Origin: Rhynochetos jubatus
Taxonomy: Eukaryota; Chordata; Aves; Eurypygiformes; Rhynochetidae
DNA length: 64,000 nt
NCBI GenBank assembly: GCA_027574665.1
Contig: CM050656.1
Span: 7,005,001-7,069,000, forward strand
Reading direction: 5' to 3'
In this document: in pieces, positions 1 through 12,900 of the stretch
How the letters are laid out: every line of letters starts with the position of its first letter
Numbering within the stretch: the first letter of the stretch is position 1
Position numbers and translations under genes: made by a program
The notes under the pieces: generated by a model
Told to the model about the DNA's origin: nothing
Seen by the model: only the letters and a program-made list of their open reading frames with translations
The model's database searches: none

Positions 1-3000
1 AATACGTGATCATCTTAGTCCATGATTCCACTGAGCGGTGTCCATGAGAGCTGCATTTCTGAGACCCAGTAACAGAAATCCAATCTGTTTTTCTAAGTGT
101 ACTTAAAAAAAAAAAAAAGCAGCAGAGGAAATGCCTCAAAAGAATGACAATGTCTGGAAAACGTAGCTGTTGGAGAGAGGTGGTGTGTTTGTGGCTCAGC
201 AGTTTGTGTGGGAAAGATTTCCGGTACCCAATAGCTTTTTTTTTTTCATCTGATTCAATAAAAACAATGTCAGGAAGGTGGAGGTTGAGGATCAGATGAG
301 GAATAAAATGCAGAACACTTATTAGCGAGGGTAATTTCCCTCTGGTAGGGGGAATGATTTGCCTGGGGACGTTGTGGAATCTGCATAATTTGGAGCCTGT
401 CAGCACTGCTGCCTGTAAGTTCTGTTTCAGTTGCACTGTATTTTTAGAAAGCTATTTGAAGCTTTTTTGATCAGCATTGTGGGAGGCTAGACCAGATGTT
501 TTTAATATTCTTTTTTGAGCCATAAAACTTTTTTCTTCTCCAGCAAACCCTGCTTTGCTTTCGTGCATTCAAAGCTAGCTACAGCCCACAGATTAGTGGA
601 ATTTCTTCAGGCTTTACCAATACTATGTTCCTCTCCTAAGCATGTGAAGTAGTTGAGCTTAACTTGGTGTATCTCACCAAAGGTGCCATCCTTCACATAT
701 GTTGGACAGCAACAGTTATGCTGTCTTGAATATAAATGAGGCTGGAAGGATCGTAAAGCTGGTAAGCTGAGTTCTCAAAAGTAAGGAAATGGCAAATGTC
801 CCCAGAAAACAGGACAGCCTCTCCCTGCCTCACACTTGCATCAAGCCTTTGTTTCAAAGTTCAGAGATCTACTGCTTCGTAGCCAAGCACTGGTAGGAAT
901 TTCCATGTAGGCGAGGTTCTCTTTTCTAACCTCTGGTTTGGAAGTAGCTGAGCTGTGGCAGCTGAAAAGGTTGGGGGAACACAGGCGAGAAGGAATTCGG
1001 CAAACCCTGGGCGTTTTTTGTAGCATTGACAAACTGAAGTACTACTACACTAGGAATTCCCAATTTCAGAAACGTTGGGCCACTGTGAGTGTAGATAATG
1101 CTACCAGCTCTGTGAGTAGTCGTTTGTCACTTACTGTGGAAAAGAGCTGTGGTGTTTTGCTTTTGTAGCTGAGGTGGTTCTAAGTGTTTGGCCATCAAGA
1201 AGCCTGGCCAGCGTTGGTTTGTATTTGGCCCGAACGCCTCTACTGGCAGGGGGACTCCTTGGTTGTCTGCTGTCACAAATACTTGTCGTATCCCAGCTCC
1301 CATTTATGAATGACCTCATTCATGAATTAGTATAAAACTGATGGATTTACTAAGCTATTTGCTCATAAATCAGGAAGTGTCTTCATTGGAGAAGCCATCC
1401 ATTAGTTGAGGGGTTTCTTTAATCAGTGCTTTTCATTTCTTTGATACGAGGTTCTCCTGACCTGACTGCTACTAAAATGCATGGGGAAATTGTAATGCTT
1501 TCATAAATTGACTTGAGTTGGTTACAAGTGTCCTTTATTGGCAAGACAATTCTTTTGGGGTTTGTTTAGGTGTTTGGTGTTGGTTTTTTCACCAGGCGGT
1601 AAGGGACTTTATGATCCAGGAAATGTGTCATATCCACTAAATCAATTTTATTGCTCCTATTTGGTTCTTTCAGTTGCTGGGCATTCCTACAGGGGCATAC
1701 CAGATAGTTTGTAAAAGAAATGGAGGCATTCAGAAGAATTAGTGAATTAAGTAGGTCTGTGTTGTCTTTTTTTCTTTGAAACAAAGAGGCATTACTAGGG
1801 CGGAGGAGGGGATGTGTTGTGTAGACTATCTACACTCAGCTTGTTTTCCTTTGCCTGAGACTGCTGCCTAGGCTTTTGTTCTGCCTGACAATATTTCTTT
1901 CACTTGATCTTTTCCAATTCCCTGTTTGTGTTGTGATTTGGCCAGTGTAAGCTGCCTGTGGGTGGGTGTTGTATCCTGTTACTTGCTCAGCATGGTCCAG
2001 ATCACAAGGTTTAGGTACCTGGCTTCTGTTGAAATAAGAGGGATGTGATTTTCATCACTGACAGCCTCTGAGGCATATCAGTGTGGAAAGGCTGTATATT
2101 AAAGCATACACAGCTCCTCGCGTTTCTATTTCCTGCTCAGTTCCATACCCAGGCAGGAAAAATAACAAGTATTTGTTTACCTAGTCAGTTATTCTCGTTA
2201 TCTTCCATCGGGAATGATATACCTGAATGTTTGCTGTGCTTGATGTGTCTGAGGGCTTGAAGGTATTTTGCAGCCTGACTTGTAATGAGAACTGTGGAAG
2301 TGCTTTATTGAGATTGAGACCCTTTGTGCATGGAGAGTTACAGCAGGCAGAATCATCAGAACTTGTTTCAACCCTGTATTGCAGTGCTTTAACTACCAAA
2401 GTACAACTATTCTACAAATCCTAGTTTATTGAGCTGGAGGAGTGTGCTGTAGCTTTGATGGAAATGGTAAAGATTTCCTGAGATTTCCTGAGGATTTCCA
2501 TGATTATTTTTTGCTGATGAATGGAGAGTGAGGAATTTGGTGAAACTTGGAGGTTTACACTTAACAGAATAGCTTGACTTCTTCAAAGTCCCTCTTTCCA
2601 CATCTTTCCTTTTCCTTCCATGTAAACCTTCCCTTTGGGCACATTCAGATACTGAGATAAATAATAGCAGAACGTAATCTGTAGGAAGAATTTTTCAGAG
2701 CAAATGTTCATTTCTGATCTGTGACATCTGGATTTTTTTTAATTTTCCACTGTACATGGTATAGCAGTAAACAAGTAAGGGGTAAGGAACTTTGAGTAAA
2801 TCTGCTTTACTTTGGAGACAGAAATGCTTTCTTCTGTGTTAGAGTAAACAATATGATTATTGTTTTAGATTAATTACCAATCTGCTGCTGTTAAAATATG
2901 AAGTTGCCTTAATTGTACTAGTAATATAATTTGATAGCTTTTCACCATGGTATTTTATTTAGAAATGGTAGGTTTATCATTGTTCAAATTCTAACTTTTC

Positions 3001-3843
3001 TTGTATGTGCTAATTTATGACAGTGAATATCTGTATACAAAAGATAATGTTAAAACCGTAAAGCTTAATGCTTTTCTGCACCTGTGAAAGGAGAAAGGAT
3101 CCCATACCCTGTCTAGACATAAATGCTGTTATGATCTGTTTAAAACAGTAACACTTTGGAGTTGTACGATATTTTTTCCCCTTCTTAAAGCTATTGTCAG
3201 GTCTGACTGCCAAGAATTTGTTGATGATGATTCCCCTGTCATCAGTAGTGACATTAAACTTAAATAAATGTCTAGAGACAGGCTTGATATGACACAGCAA
3301 ATACCTGGGTGTGGAGTCTCTAAGCAGACGGTGATCAGGGCAAGCCAACCTTCCTTCTGAGCGAGTACCAACAGCTGGATCTGCAGTCTGAGAGGCAGAG
3401 TTAATTAATCAGCTAGATTGGCCTGCTGGAAATGTTTTCTAGCTGCTCTTAGCATAGGAATTGCTGTGTTTGCAGGGGTTAATAGATGGAATCTGATGCA
3501 ATCCCTCCCACTTCTCCCAGCAGTTTTCATTAGACAAGTGCTCCATAGCAACAGTGAGATCACTGGAGACAGTATTTCATTGATTTCTCCCTCCCGCCCC
3601 CTTCCATTTTTGAGCCATTCTTATCACTGAAGTGCAGTTGGGTGAAAAGACGTTTTTTTTATGCAGAACACTTATGTGGGCTTCTGTCTTGTAAATAATT
3701 TGGAAAGCAGAAATCCCTTGCATCTTTTGTGTTTAATGTTTCACTATGTATTTAAAGAGAGATACAGGCTTAGGGGGCTGGATAACTGTACCTGCTGTAG
3801 CTGATGTTCTTAAGTATTCTTGCATTGTTTGCTGGTCTTCCAG
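1..3843 (+). other. EPS15: EPS15 intron (3' part), no exon seen
   Basis: No reading frame here resembles the EPS15 segment expected just upstream of the first exon, and no other gene was recognised. The stretch is A/T-rich with short poly-A and poly-T runs. It ends in a polypyrimidine tract and cag acceptor at 3841-3843. A near-duplicate of 'gagatttcct' occurs near 2475-2500. Confidence 0.7.
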
Positions 3844-3916
3844 GGAAAAGAATAATGTAGAGCAAGACCTGAAGGAGAAAGAAGATACCATCAAGCAGAG
3901 GACAAGTGAGGTCCAG
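3844..3916 (+). CDS. EPS15: EPS15 exon w1: central coiled coil
   Basis: 73 bp. The first base completes a codon from the previous exon, then the frame reads EKNNVEQDLKEKEDTIKQ and ends TSEVQ. The acceptor is ttccag and the donor gtaaat. The sequence is nearly identical to the known vertebrate EPS15 coiled-coil segment. The charged heptad pattern is typical of the oligomerisation coil. Confidence 0.95.
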
Positions 3917-6900
3917 GTAAATAAAACACAAAATGATTGTTCAAACACCTGATACTGCACCATGTGGTGCTTTAATGGCAGTGGGATTACCGAATCCTTA
4001 GATCACATCACTTATTCAGTGATGTGATCATCACTACAAAAAGGAAAAAAAAAAAAAAAAAGATGGCTAAGAAAAAGAATGTACTTTGAAGTGTATTGTC
4101 AATATGAAGGTGAGTTGGTGTAGGTGTGTATATTTATAAAATGTGCGAGCTCCTAGGATGTGTAGCCTGCATTGAGTTTCAAATGAAGAATACTGCAAAA
4201 GAATGGATTTCTTGTTCGTTCTTGTTTGGTTTTGGTGTGTGGTTTGTTTTGGTTTTTTTTTTTTTTTTGAAAGCTATCTAATGTATAATTAAAACTAAAG
4301 AAGATAGTGTAGCACTGCAAATGAATAATCTGAAGTGGCTGAATTAAAAGGGCTTGTATATGAGGCTGCTTCATAAGACTCACACTCATTTCCAGCCTGG
4401 GAGGAATATTACCTCACATCAATTTTGCCTAATATAAGTGAATTTTAAAAATCTGTTTGATTTTTATTTAAAAAGATGACACTGAATTTCCAGAATAGTG
4501 GAAAATTTGAAATTTTTGCAAGTGTCTTACAGGGATTAAAATGATAGTCAGCATCAGTGCTAACAGTCTAGCCAAGCCCTGAATTAAATGCTGCAAAGCA
4601 ATATTTCAATTAAATTGTAAGCTGCAAAAGCAGCTGGAGTTGCTGCTTTAAGAAAAAACTTCAGTGTGATATCTGATCACTTACATTTATTTCTACATTT
4701 TTTTTAAGAATCATTATTTCAAATAATCTTTATTTGATCAAAGCCAAATAATGCAAGATTTCTGCATTTTACTTTGTGTTGGGCAGAAAAAGAGCTGATG
4801 TGTTACAGCCGTTGTGGATTTTGTGCTTGGCTATTGAATATCCTTGAAGCCTGGATGGTAATTAATAGTCTGACCTTTCAGAAGATAATCAGATGCTGGC
4901 CTGTTAGCCACAATGGCAGCCAGAGTCAGCAGCTGCAGGAATGCATGGAGAAGTTGCCTGTGGCTGTGATCCTGCCCATGCATGCAGCGGTCATTCCCCT
5001 TCCCACTCTGCAGATTGCCTTGGCACGCTGTTAAATATTCTTACGGGGGGTATTCCTGGGTTTGCTCACAGGATGATTTTCTTAGTGTGTTCCGGAATCC
5101 GTGTGTGTTCATGTGAAGGTTTAGTTCTCTGGTGCCTGTGCACAAAAGATATGTAAAGCTAAATAAAAACCTTACCTTTAATGTTACAGCATTAGTGTCA
5201 TCTGCATGTGTTTAGTGTTTGATAGTCAGCAGCATCACAGAACCAGTTAAGTCATTGTACCCAGAGCAGTAATGATGGAAGCAACTATGTCAGGCCCTTA
5301 ATCTCTGGGTGATCACACAAACTATTTGTCCCTTGTTAAATATAGTTACAGAGTTCTGTCAGTCTGCAGAGAAGGAATAGTCTATTGCTGGCTTGTCAGG
5401 AGAAACCATCGGGATCATATAGGATATGGCTGCAGCATTTATTTAAGCTGGTGGCCCTTTATCTCTGGTCCCTTTCCTGCTCCTGAATGTTGGAAGACCT
5501 GCATGCTTCAGGAAACTTTCTAGAACTTCAGAGAATAGTGGTGACAGACTAAGAGTATCTTTACATCATGCTTTTTTCTTTTGGTTTTATTCTAATGGTG
5601 ACATTTCTGAAGATGATGTATAAAACCAGCGTGTTCTAACCTGCCACCTTGGATCAAGCTAGTTTGGCCCACAAACTCAAGGGGTTTGTGATACCAGAAT
5701 TACTTCCATGGATGCAAATTCCAGTCTCAAATACAGCCATGGTCTGGGATGGATCAAACTGCTGTGTATGAGAGGAGGGAAAGAATGATAGTTTTTCCTC
5801 TATAAAGTAACTTACATGCTATGTAAATACATACTGAAAAGCAAAGAGGTTGGAAGGAAAACAGCATACCAATGGGAATATCAGCTCTTTAGTAGCAGAG
5901 ATTGAGTGTTTTTTTCTTAAAGTTACAGGCAGAGTAACAAAGATAAACTTCCAAGGTGCCATTTCTTTAACTTATTCTGTGATTTGATTAGCATTTCCTA
6001 TAAATAAGGGAGTAATAGGCTCAGATAATGAAACATTCTTCTTGGCAACAGAGAACTTTGTTTTACAGAGTTAATGTGTCACTAGAACATCAGGTTTTGA
6101 CCACACACCAAGTGGCACGTGAAAGTGCCTTTACTTGGCTGTCCCCTTGCTCTCTCATCTCCAGTCTACTCTTCTAGGCAGAGCAGTTGGAGGACAGTGT
6201 GCCTCAGCAGCTGGGCACTACCCCGAGCAGGGGGCTTCTGGGCACATTGACAAGTCTCATCTTCCATCTAGTATTTCACATGCATGTGCACGGCTTGTCA
6301 GTTGACCTGCTAAGACTCTGAAACAAGTGGCGATTCCCCTGGCTTTCCCAGCAGTTACTGTGTGTTCCCTAGAATTTTATTGACATGAAGTCATCTTTTG
6401 CTTTTCAACAGGACACTGAAACTTTGTCAAGAAGTTTTAGAACAAATGCATGTAATTCCTGATCAAAGCATAATATATGTTCATGTCAGTGGGGGGAAAA
6501 AGGTGCATCTGCACGTGAGACGCTGCATAGAGAGGAAGGGAAAAAGTGAAAGGTACTTTGAGACTATGGCCTTCCAAGTTGTCCAGAATGTTTCTGGCCT
6601 TCTCTTCTAGCCTTTTGATCTCCTTATTGGCCTGACTTTTCTTAAACAGATTCACACTCTGAGTATCCCACTCAGCATTGGATTTACCCTTTTCTTTTTT
6701 TCCTTCTTTTGTTGAAAAAGCTATTTTTGAGCTATCAGGCTTAGATCTCTTCAGCGCTTCTCTATTGCTGTGCCTAGGACAGACATTGTGATTCAAGGAA
6801 CAGTAGCAAGAGCGGAGGTGATCTATATTTAGCTTGTGTGTACGTGAGTGAGTTCTTGCTTCCTTTCGGAGAAAGGAGTGAAATCTCTTTAAGCTGTTAC

Positions 6901-9900
6901 TTTGTCCCCCTTTGCTTGTGTCGAGTGTCAGCTGCTACTTGCTTCTCAGAGCGATGTAAAAAATGAATGGATCACGAATGCCCCAATTACCAAGTCAGTA
7001 GCTGCTGTCGGAGCTTTTTGTGTGGGCGCTGCTTTGTCTTTCACAGATTAGAAACAACCAGTAATTCACCCAGTCTGGCTGACATACATCGGTCGTATGG
7101 CCTTTAGTGAACTTCAAATTTGATTCCGAGGTTATTTTTTTTATGCTTGGGGCCTTTTTCATAAAAGCACCTAGGATGTTTCTTTAGGTCATCTTCAGTT
7201 GTCTTGAGGTTACCTGTTTCCCTAGCACCTGACTGCTGCACCATATGCCTTTCTATTTCCATCGGGCTCTTTGTCCCGATTATCTGGAGGTGTTAGCACA
7301 CATGGATCAACTACCTCCCTCACCCAAAAAAACCCACCCCAAGAAAAACACCCCTAAAATCAACAGGATCTTAGAGCAGCACATGAAAACGTGATTTAAT
7401 CAGCAATGCATGTTAGCTTGTTTTCTTATCAATTTTATCTATTTGGGGAATTTTTTACTGTTGTTATGCTTCTTCCTTCAATTACCACGTTTTCTCAGAA
7501 AGGCTGCAATCTTCTCTTTTCATCTAATGCTTTTCCTTTTGTATTAATCCTTTTTGATCTCCCTGTATTATCTCTTTATCTTGACTTTGAGAAAATGCCC
7601 AGAAAATAATTTAGGAAGAAAAAAAAAATTGTCAGTGTTATCTCCACAGTTTGAAGTAAAACCATTCCCGTTGCTCTAGATCATTAGAAAGGATCTCATT
7701 ACCATAGGATGCTCGCTTAGAATACAGGATAACATACTGCTGTTGGATAAATCAAATGTACCATATTGTCATGTATGGAATGTGCATTTCTTACCACTGC
7801 GGTTACATGGAAAGTTAAGTTTTTTGGCTGCTATTTGCAAAATGGGAGGTGGGGAGGCTCTGGAAGGGAGTGCATATGGGTTAATAATGCCCCGGTTTGG
7901 TCCTTTACCTTGGTGCTAAAACAAACTCGTATTTTTGGCCATGTGTTCGTGAGGGGAGAGGAGCAGAATAAAGAATTTCTATTATTTAAGGACTCTGTGA
8001 AACTTACTGCTAAAACATAGGAGGGAGGTATTGTAGCAGGCTGAATAAAGATGCCTTCAAAATGAAACCATAACTTCCCTGTGAGTAAAATAGTTGATCT
8101 CTGTGTTGATGCACACTCCTCAATACTTCAGTGAGATTCTTTTCAGTAAAGAAAAACCAATAACCTGATTATTTTTGTCTTAGAATTTGAGAATACTTGC
8201 TTGTCTGATATGTTTTAAATGCTGGCTTTGGAAAGATAATTTGTTGATACTTCGAAGTCCTGGTTACTGCTGCAGTTCATGCTGTGGAACGTAGTGGTTA
8301 GGAGGAAAGAGGCAACAAATGCAAGGCAAGTCTCTCATTGCAGGATCTACAAGATGAAGTGAAGCGGGAGAGCAGTAATCTGCAAAAGCTGCAAGCTCAG
8401 AAACAGGAAGCGCAGGAAATCCTTAATGATCTTGATGAGCAGAAGGCCAAGTTGGAAGAGCAACTTAACGATATCAGGCAGAAGTGTGCGGAGGAGGCCC
8501 ATTTGGTAAGGTCTAGTGGCTAAGGCCCTTGAAAGAGTAAATACCTCATTTTGGAGAACTTACCCTTGCACTGTGTTATGGTTGTTAGGGATGGAGAAAA
8601 ACTTTTAACAACCCAACAGCTTGACTGTCAAGATTTTGTGACCAAGGTGGAATAGGAAATAGGCCACTCGTTTCCATGGCCTCCTGATTTAGTATCAGTG
8701 TGTCAGCGTATATACTGAGATGTACTTGCGCACAAATAACGTTAAATGCAAACATAATGCAAAATTATAATGCAATATAAGTGTAATTAGAAGCACTAAT
8801 CACTGGGACTAATTGCTTAGAGGTTGAAAAAAAAAATCTTATGGTTATGTAGGGTTTTTTCTAATATAAAGCTATACTATTTCTTTCAAATCATATATTC
8901 AGTATTAGAAATAGCCCTGTTGGTCAGGAAAACAGCTAGAATAACACAATCTTACTCAGACCAACAGGGAATTAACCTTTTATTCAGGTATGAGCTATAA
9001 TCTCTGTAATAGCTATGAAGTTTTTACCTTTTTTTCTGGTCATAAATAATAGTATTTGGATATGTTCTTATTTGGCTTTGAAATATTGTTCATGCTTTAG
9101 ATTGCCATGCTGAAGGCTGAAATAACAAGCCAGGAATCCAAGATTTCAGCGTACGAAGATGAACTGACCAAAGCTCAAGAGGAGCTGAGTCGCCTGCAGC
9201 AAGAAACTGCAGAGCTTGAGCATTGCATCGAGTCTGGGAAAGCACAGCTGGGACCTCTTCAGCAACATCTGCAGGATTCACAACAGGAAATCAATTCAGT
9301 AAGGCAGTGTGAGAGACCAACAAAAAAAAAATTCACTAAAGCTGACAACCTTTAGTGTGGTTTTTCTGGAGGGGAAGGCGTTGTTTTCTTTTTTTCTTCA
9401 CTGTTTGCTCATGTCTTTCACTTGCTTACATATGTGTTCTGTGCTAGTAGTTGTTGGCATTCTTAGGGGCTGACTCAAGATACTTCATGATTTTTCTCCA
9501 GGTTTTGTTAATAAAAAAGGATCATAAATAATTTGTCTTAATGTAATGAATGAATAATGGGTAATGCATGTTTAAATTCTCTACATCCAGTAGTTATTTC
9601 AGCTTTCATCCTCAGCCGTGGCCTGGGGCATGCTCTCACTCTTCTTTAATCGATGTCATGTCGGTATAAAATTAGTAACAATATTTACTTAGTGCATTGT
9701 TGAAGAGGGAAAGTAAGGTGAGTGTAAAAATATATTGGATTGAGACTAGGTAGTGAGTAGCAGCAGAGAGATGGCCGCCCTGGTTTTTAAGCACTGTGCT
9801 TTGATGTGTCTGCCGTACGTTAAAGGACTGCTTTTAGCTCCTGTCTGTAACCAGTGATTTACTTCAGTGATGCGATAGCTTGCACACCCTTTCCTCATCA

Positions 9901-12900
9901 TTCTCCTTCTCTGCCAGCTCTCTAGGATGTTAGCCAGAGTCACACGATCAAGTTAAAAACAAAATGCAAAGCCTTCCTTTGAGCCCTAGAAATGGCTGAC
10001 TTCTGGGTTGGTCGTTTCACGCAATTCGTGTCTGTGACTTGTTAACAGTTTGTTTTTCTGAAGACTTCCACTGCTAGTGTTCATGCAGAAACACTTTCTT
10101 CTGTTGAAGAGCCTCAGAAGATAGTAATAATTTTTAAATTTGGCTTTGGGGTTTAGAGACTGAGAAGTAAGCAAATGGATTTTCCATTGTTTCACCACAG
10201 GTAGAGAGAACGTTGTGCTATTTCAGTGTTAATGCACTAGCAAGAGGTACAGATTTGAGGCTTGATAATACACGTGACTATGCTTGACTGTACTACAAAT
10301 GAATTTTTTTAATAGGATTTGTATTAGTACTCCTGATTCATTGTTTGTGAGCCAAAAGCAATAAAATAATAGGTGGTTTGGTGCTTTGGGCAAGATTATC
10401 TAATGGTTGGTCTGAGGTCAGTGTGTTTGAATCATAGAATGGTTTGGGTTGGAAGGGACCTTAAAGACCATCTAGTTCCAAGCCTCATCCAGCCTGGCCT
10501 GGAAGACAGCCAGGGATGGGGCATCCACAGCTTCTCTGGGCCACCTGTCCCAGTGCCTCACCATTTGTTTGAAAGACACCTGGTGTTGGCTTTGCTGCCA
10601 CCTGACTTGTGACATGTGCAAGGCAGTGAAAACTCTATTAAGTGACTGACCTACTAGAAGTCAGTGGGATTTGGACACCTAAATATCTGAACAGTGTTCA
10701 GCCTTCTGCATAATCTGCCAAATCTTGTAATTCCTTCATAACTGGCAGGTTGGTTGCGTTTGCTGTGAGGCACTGCACTAAGCTTACTGCTGAAATAATA
10801 ACACGTGAAGGTAGGTGCTTAGGAAGATATACTGTGGATTTTGTAGACCTCAAAGGTCATGTGGGAGAAGATAATGAATTTGTAATTTTCCTTCTTGGAA
10901 GGTGAGATTTCTGATAAAGCTGTCTTTTTAATGTGGAGTTTAAGGCAATTGCAAATACATAATAATAAATAAATAAAGAACAACCACAAAGCACCACAAA
11001 AAAACCCCAACTCAAATAAAGCCAAACAAAAAGTCGTCTGAAAGCTTTGCAACTCTTCTTATGAGTTTGAGTAGAAACAAAGCAACAAGCCAGTGATGCG
11101 GTCTGCCTTCTTGGCAGAAGGTTCTCAGGTCTGTCCTTCAACCACATTGCATCTTCTAAACCAGATTTATGCTGATTTCTCAATTTCATCCTCTGATGAA
11201 AGAACATGGGGTTTAGAACACTTCCTTTGGAAAACAAGGATTTCAGACGTGCCTTCCATCTTAAATAGAAGAGGGGGTGGTTGTATACTAGCTTCTGTGT
11301 GCTGCCATACTGATGCATACACATTTATTTATTTACAGGTGCAGTCAAAACTTCTTCAGCTGAAAGAACTGGAAAATAACCAATTTAGTTGGCACTCTCA
11401 GCCACACAATGCACTCGTTAATGGAACTGCGGATCATTCTAGCCTTAGCAACAGCAGCAGCGAAACTGCTAACCTTAATGAGAATGCTGAAAGGGAAAGT
11501 ATAGCAGAAGATGAACAGATAAACAGTGTGTCTCCAGTGAGTAGTGTTTTGCCTGCTTGATCATGGTGCAATGCAGCTGTGAAGTTGGAATGAGTTAAGA
11601 ACATATCAAGATTGATGTTTTTAAACACTCGCACAAGTGAAATTTCAGGGCGTTATTGTGCCGGGACTATGTTTCAGCAATCTGAAAGTTGATAAGCAGA
11701 AAAGGAGGCAATTTTAGCTTGGCTGGAAAGTGGCAATAAAGTCTTATGTATTAGTTCCCAAAGTAAAATATCAGGAGAGCAGCTGTCTCCAGTCGGTGCA
11801 CCAAGAATGGAATAAGAAATAGTAAAGAAAATCTAAAGCTCTTTTGCTTTAAATGGCCCTCCTTACGTCCCGGTAGATTTTTGGGTTGGTTGGTTGGTTT
11901 GTTTCAAACTTTCACAGGGTTTATGCAACACTTAGTGTGTCCTGTAGTATGAACCTCTTGAAGTATCCTTTGGTATATTCATGTAGCTATTTAATACTTA
12001 ACATTATGTTGTGTACTCTTCTATTTACTTATTTACAGTGAATTGCTTTTATCCTCATATAGGTAAGGAATAGTCCTGAAACAACAGCCTCTGTTGCAGA
12101 AGAAGAGAAAGAGACCCCAGCTGCAACTGTTACCAAAAAAGTGAGTTCTTTCAGCTCTGGGGGAGGAAAAATTAAATTAAGAAATCCTAGTTAAACTGTT
12201 TCAGGCTTGCATTGTGTCACTTGCATGATGTTCCTAGAACAACAGAGAAATACTGTTGTTATTTAGAATGTAACATCATGAAAACATTTTATCTTGTTTA
12301 GCAGGCAGGTGGTTGTTGAGAAGTATTTTGCATTTCCATTGATGCATTATGTAGAATTCTAGCTGTCTCTCTTTTTCAGCGTTAAACTGCTAAATGGTAA
12401 CACAAGACAACATAAGTGTTTTCTGTCCTGCATGTTCTTAAACGTTAATACCTTTCTCTACTTCTTTTGCGTTGCCCAGGAAGATCCATTTGATGCTGAA
12501 TCTCATCCCTTGCCTCATCTAGTTTCTGAAGCCAGCTTAGAGTTCTTCCAGTCTGACCCTTTTGTTGACAGTAAGTAAACTTTTCTAAGTGCACATTTGC
12601 AGAAACAGCTCCTGTGTGAACACATCTCAGACTAATCTTCACCTTGGAACTGGTCTTTATAGAATAAAGGTGAAGGTGTTTGAGTGATAGCAGTGTGGAG
12701 CCAGTAGCATTACAAAAATAGAGAAGATAAAAATGAGAGTTCCAGGACGTTTCTCCTGTTTCTCTTTCCTTCGTCTGGACTTCCTAATGAGCATCTTTTC
12801 TCCAGTAATACTTCCCTCCTGGGGGTCACATTTTGGTCTGAAAGGTGTGGGCATCCCTGTGATACATGTGGTGTCCCTCACCTAATCTGCAGCACCGATC

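Larger units (their letters stand above)
3917..8343 (+). other. EPS15: EPS15 intron with low-complexity tracts and a perfect hairpin
   Basis: 4.4 kb intron without a sense-strand exon. It holds a 12-bp inverted repeat (4001-4029), a long A-run near 4045-4061, a T-rich low-complexity block near 4225-4270, and an antisense open frame at 6437-6796 that is listed separately. Confidence 0.8.

Noticed and set aside
3010-3348. 112-codon minus-strand frame upstream of EPS15 exon w1
   Set aside because: No recognisable motif, no splice context, and a second overlapping frame in the same place, as expected by chance.
10857-11324. 155-codon minus-strand frame
   Set aside because: The peptide mixes basic and hydrophobic runs with no family features, overlaps intron and a T-rich tract, and shows no splice or poly(A) context.
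11093-11338. Upstream half of the open frame that contains EPS15 exon w4
   Set aside because: A clear acceptor (atttacag) at 11,338 marks the exon start. The residues before it do not match EPS15.
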